From assembly GCA_031257075.1 (NCBI GenBank), contig JAIRPM010000028.1:1-9770 (forward strand): DNA of 9,770 nt, given 5' to 3'. How positions within the stretch are numbered: position 1 is the stretch's first letter; each line of letters opens with the position of its first letter. Position numbers and translations under genes: made by a program. The notes under the pieces were generated by a model. It saw nothing but the letters and a program-made list of their open reading frames with translations. It ran no database searches and was not told the origin of the DNA. The stretch is from Spirochaetaceae bacterium (GTDB lineage Bacteria; Spirochaetota; Spirochaetia; Treponematales; Breznakiellaceae). Of this stretch, positions 7,441-9,770 are shown piece by piece.

Positions 7441-8214
7441 ATGAATCTTGATGTCCATGTTGCCTTGTTAAAAACAAGTTTAAACGATTATCCGGGCAAA
7501 ATAGCTTCCGTTGTTTTTTTTCCGTTTTGTAATTTGCGCTGCCCGTGGTGCCACAACGGCCCTCTCATAAAAGGAGAAACAAAGAACGAACTGATTTCAC
7601 TGGGAACGGCTCTTTCGGTCATTGAAAGCCGCGCTCATTTGATTTCCGCTGTCGTGTTAAGCGGCGGCGAGCCGTCATTGTTTGACGGGCTTTCTGAACT
7701 TATCAAACGCATAAAAAAAACAGGGCTGCTGGTAAAACTTGACACAAACGGGCTGCGCCCCGCAGTTCTAAAACGTCTGATTCAGGAAGGGGCATGTCCT
7801 GATTTTTTTGCTATGGATTTAAAAATAGCGCCTGAACGGTATGTTTCATTGGCGCTCCCGGACGCGCCCCGCGATGAAAAAGCCGCTGCGCTTATGGCCG
7901 CGAACCTTGTGGAAAGCGCAAGAATCATCAAAGAAAGCGGCGCGGATTATGAATTCCGCAGCCTTGTTTTTCCGCCGGGCGCGGCGGAACTTTGCGAGGG
8001 CAGCTGCGCAGCCGGCAGGCTCTTGTTCGATGAACCGGATATAGCGGCGCTGGCGGAATTGGCCGGCAGCGGCCATTGGCGCATACGTTCGTTTCGCGGC
8101 GGCAGTTGCCTTGACCCGCGCTGGAACAGCCTGCCGTCCGGTTACGCCGCCGATGTGGCACGGCTGGCGCCGCATAGACTGGGCGCAGCCCGGAAAGATT
8201 GCCGCCATTCTTGA
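7441..8214 (+). CDS. nrdG: Radical SAM activating enzyme, NrdG2 type (anaerobic ribonucleotide reductase activase)
   Basis: Cytoplasmic iron-sulphur enzyme expected to use S-adenosylmethionine to install a glycyl radical on a partner, typically the anaerobic ribonucleoside-triphosphate reductase NrdD. The 257-residue protein opens with TSLNDYPGKIASVVFFPFC, the usual start of this subfamily. The cluster motif CNLRCPWC follows (Cys30, Cys34, Cys37). SGGEP (74-78) is the SAM-binding GGE motif, DTNG is at 101-104, and FAMDLK is at 123-128. The C-terminal part (about 184-200) holds an extra cysteine pair, C185 and C189, of unknown meaning. NrdD is not in the window, so the partner could be another glycyl radical enzyme. 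The stop lies two bases before the next gene's likely ATG, indicating an operon. No Shine-Dalgarno precedes the start; see the candidate promoter just upstream. Confidence 0.88.
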   Translation: MNLDVHVALLKTSLNDYPGKIASVVFFPFCNLRCPWCHNGPLIKGETKNELISLGTALSVIESRAHLISAVVLSGGEPSLFDGLSELIKRIKKTGLLVKLDTNGLRPAVLKRLIQEGACPDFFAMDLKIAPERYVSLALPDAPRDEKAAALMAANLVESARIIKESGADYEFRSLVFPPGAAELCEGSCAAGRLLFDEPDIAALAELAGSGHWRIRSFRGGSCLDPRWNSLPSGYAADVARLAPHRLGAARKDCRHS

Positions 8215-8216
8215 TT

Positions 8217-9218
8217 ATGAAGGCGGGCGTTCGGCATAATGTCCGGCAGAATAGGGCAAATTCGATGTTTCCATACGGTGTTACACAGCATTTTGAATCG
8301 CTTGCCGGAGACGGGCAGAACGACCCTATCAAACGGCAATTTCTTCCCGATGCGCGGGAAGATTTACCCGACCCCTTCGCGCTGGACGACCCGTTGGGAG
8401 AAGGCAGACACCGCGCCGCCCCGCGGCTTGTTCACCAGTACCGGGACAGGGCGCTGCTCCTTGCCGGCGGCGCATGCGCCGCCTATTGCCGCTACTGTTT
8501 CCGCCGGGTATGGCTTGCCTCATCGCCCGGCTTTATTGGCGGCGGCGAACTGGAAGAATCTCTCGCTTATCTTGCGGCGCATCCCGAAATCCGCGAAATT
8601 CTTGTTTCAGGCGGCGACCCGCTCACCGCTGACAATGCCCGGCTTGAAGAATTGTTTTGCCTGCTCAGGCAGGCGCGTCCCGGCTTGCTGCTGCGGGTAT
8701 GCTCCAGAATGCCGGTAACAAGCCCTTCGCGGCTTAGCGGCGAAACACTATCTCTTTTCCGGCGGTTCCGCCCGCTGCGGCTTTCGATTCACATCAATCA
8801 TCCGCGTGAACTAGCGCCGCTTACCAGAGAAAGGCTTGCCGCCGCTGTTGATGGCGGAATACCGGTACATACGCAAACGGTACTGCTGCGCGGTGTCAAC
8901 GATGACGCGGCGCTGCTGGCGGATCTTTTCCGCGAGTGTCTCAATGCGGGATTAACGCCTTATTATCTTTTTCAGGCCGACCTTGCGCCAGGAACGGCGC
9001 ATTTCAGGGTTCCGCTTAAGCGGGGGCTGGAGATATACGGTGAATTAAGCGCTCTTGTTTCCGGCTTGGCACTGCCTGCTTATGCGCTGGACTTGCCCGG
9101 CGGCGGCGGCAAGATACGCCTATGTGAAGGGATAATTGCCGGCGAAAAAATGACACCGGCCGGGCTTGTGTATTTGCTGCGCGATAACAATGGAAAATTA
9201 TGGGAATATCCGTATTAA
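8217..9218 (+). CDS. epmB: KamA/EpmB-family radical SAM, PLP-dependent lysine 2,3-aminomutase-like enzyme
   Basis: Likely moves the alpha-amino group of lysine to the beta carbon. The product may be free beta-lysine, or a modification for elongation factor P if this is EpmB. The protein is 333 residues from ATG 8217. The cluster motif is CAAYCRYC (Cys87, Cys91, Cys94), followed by FRR. SGGDPL is at 131-136. DLPGGGGK ends in Lys299, the expected PLP lysine. Asp255 and Asp292 match by eye the substrate-binding aspartates of clostridial lysine 2,3-aminomutase, and Arg96 its carboxylate-binding arginine. The length and CRYCFRR resemble EpmB (about 340 residues) rather than the roughly 416-residue KamA with its C-terminal extension. 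TTG 8199 and ATG 8265 are other possible starts. 8217 was chosen because it follows the nrdG stop by two bases and keeps the segment before MFPYGV. No EpmA or EF-P gene is nearby. Confidence 0.85.
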   Translation: MKAGVRHNVRQNRANSMFPYGVTQHFESLAGDGQNDPIKRQFLPDAREDLPDPFALDDPLGEGRHRAAPRLVHQYRDRALLLAGGACAAYCRYCFRRVWLASSPGFIGGGELEESLAYLAAHPEIREILVSGGDPLTADNARLEELFCLLRQARPGLLLRVCSRMPVTSPSRLSGETLSLFRRFRPLRLSIHINHPRELAPLTRERLAAAVDGGIPVHTQTVLLRGVNDDAALLADLFRECLNAGLTPYYLFQADLAPGTAHFRVPLKRGLEIYGELSALVSGLALPAYALDLPGGGGKIRLCEGIIAGEKMTPAGLVYLLRDNNGKLWEYPY

Positions 9219-9237
9219 CGCGCAAACAAAAAACACA

Positions 9238-9687
9238 TTATTCATTCACTTTTACTTGAGCTTCACTCTCGGCCACCAGTCCACCTATTAGGTCTGTTAT
9301 TTTTACCTTGACCTTGATTGTCTTACCTTTCATACTGTCTTTTTTAACAATGAATGTGTCTACTGTACGGGCCGTCGCCTCAGGCCCTTCGGGCTCACCG
9401 TCCACATACCATTGGAACTTATATATGTCACTATCGCCAATGTTTTCCGGATCATAGGTTACGGCATAGATTGTTACATCATCAGCACCTACATTTACTT
9501 CCGTTATTCCAGCGCCGGAATTGGTTTCGGAAATCCTTACCTTTATCTTGCCATCGCTAATGGTTTTGACATCGCAGGCGCTGAGGGCGAAACTCACTAT
9601 CAGCCAAAGCGCCACTATGGGGGGGCCGCCCCCCCCCCCCCCCCCCCCGGGGGGGGGGCCGCCGCGGGGAGACACTCCACACTGCAC
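9238..9687 (-). CDS. Small lipoprotein with Ig-like domain, 5' end unreliable
   Basis: The open frame encodes 149 residues, of which the part after about residue 24 looks genuine. A hydrophobic signal core (IVALWLIVSFALSAC) ends in a good lipobox, LSAC, giving lipidated Cys38. About 112 mature residues follow, rich in lysine, aspartate and valine. The pattern YKFQWYVDGEP, then ATARTVDTF, then MKGKTIKVKVKI resembles surface Ig-like repeats of the form YQWY-DG...GKTI-V-V. It is probably anchored in a membrane; its role is unknown. The first 20 or so residues (a PPPGGGGGGGG run) come from a G/C homopolymer. They lack the basic n-region a signal peptide needs, so the true start is lost, shifted or elsewhere. 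GTG at 9615 is in frame but gives a signal with no positive charge. The gene is convergent with the radical SAM pair, 19 bases apart. No terminator hairpin was seen. Confidence 0.65.
   Translation of the reverse strand: MQCGVSPRGGPPPGGGGGGGGPPIVALWLIVSFALSACDVKTISDGKIKVRISETNSGAGITEVNVGADDVTIYAVTYDPENIGDSDIYKFQWYVDGEPEGPEATARTVDTFIVKKDSMKGKTIKVKVKITDLIGGLVAESEAQVKVNE
9619..9669. repeat. Extreme G/C homopolymer tract (G7, C20, G10)
   Basis: The plus strand shows G7 (9619-9625), CCG, then C20 (9629-9648), directly abutting G10 (9649-9658). CCGCCGC and G4 follow. C10/G10 around 9648/9649 is a perfect loopless palindrome. The G-run followed by CCGCC occurs twice. The tract sits at the start of the lipoprotein gene. 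It is either a sequencing or assembly artefact (poly-G tails joined to their complement) or a slippage-prone tract. Confidence 0.9.
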
Positions 9688-9753
9688 ACTGGTATCGCAG
9701 CAGTAAATTCCGTTATTTCATTTTCTTGTATTTCTCTCAGAAAAATTACTTGT

Positions 9754-9770
9754 CTTCCCTTCCTTCCTTC
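9754..9770. repeat. Short purine/pyrimidine tetranucleotide repeat at window end
   Basis: The last 17 bases are a TTCC-type repeat (GGAA on the minus strand). The stretch from 9688 to 9770 upstream of the lipoprotein contains no gene that I can support. Low-complexity sequence here adds to the doubt about this end of the window. Confidence 0.5.

Noticed and set aside
7846..8332. Minus-strand frames of 120 and 134 codons opposite the radical SAM genes
   Set aside because: They are antisense to motif-rich genes, rich in Arg, Ala and Pro, and have no ribosome sites.
9219..9237. Bidirectional terminator between the aminomutase and lipoprotein genes
   Set aside because: The A-rich 19 bases contain no stem.

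Overview
The window looks like a chromosomal segment of a Gram-negative-type anaerobe. A treponeme-like spirochaete is my best inference. The grounds are several lipoproteins with relaxed lipoboxes, PotD-type polyamine-binding lipoproteins, a rodA-type cell-wall gene, and an NrdG2-type activase next to a KamA/EpmB-family radical SAM enzyme. The lineage rests on family recognition only. No rRNA, tRNA, CRISPR array, integrase or transposase is visible, and most genes look like ordinary housekeeping or transport genes.

Region 1 (1-3245, minus strand) is a compact three-gene unit read right to left. Two tandem PotD-like binding lipoproteins are about 74% identical over 326 ungapped residues. They are followed by a mannose-1-phosphate guanylyltransferase (manC) that runs off the left edge. 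Gaps are 6 and 7 bases, and a good promoter and Shine-Dalgarno sequence precede the first potD. No permease or ATPase gene accompanies the binding proteins.

Region 2 (3246-4810) holds a 146-base divergent intergenic region and a plus-strand membrane histidine kinase of 472 residues with no response regulator beside it.

Region 3 (4825-7406, minus strand) has an MFS transporter whose stop overlaps the start of rodA (ATGA overlap). RodA carries an extra hydrophobic insertion of about 60 residues. rodA ends convergently with the kinase.

Region 4 (7441-9218, plus strand) is a pair of radical SAM genes: an NrdG2-type glycyl-radical-enzyme activase and a short KamA/EpmB-family aminomutase, separated by 2 bases. 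Both divergent starts around 7360-7440 have a -10-like hexamer exactly six bases before an ATG and no Shine-Dalgarno sequence, so leaderless transcription is possible.

Region 5 (9238-9770, minus strand) is a small lipoprotein with an Ig-like domain. Its 5' end runs into an extreme G/C homopolymer tract (G7, C20, G10). This is either a sequencing or assembly artefact or a phase-variable tract.

I do not see a clearly new system. The best leads are the duplicated binding proteins with different predicted pockets beside an orphan kinase, the homopolymer at the lipoprotein start, and the radical SAM pair.
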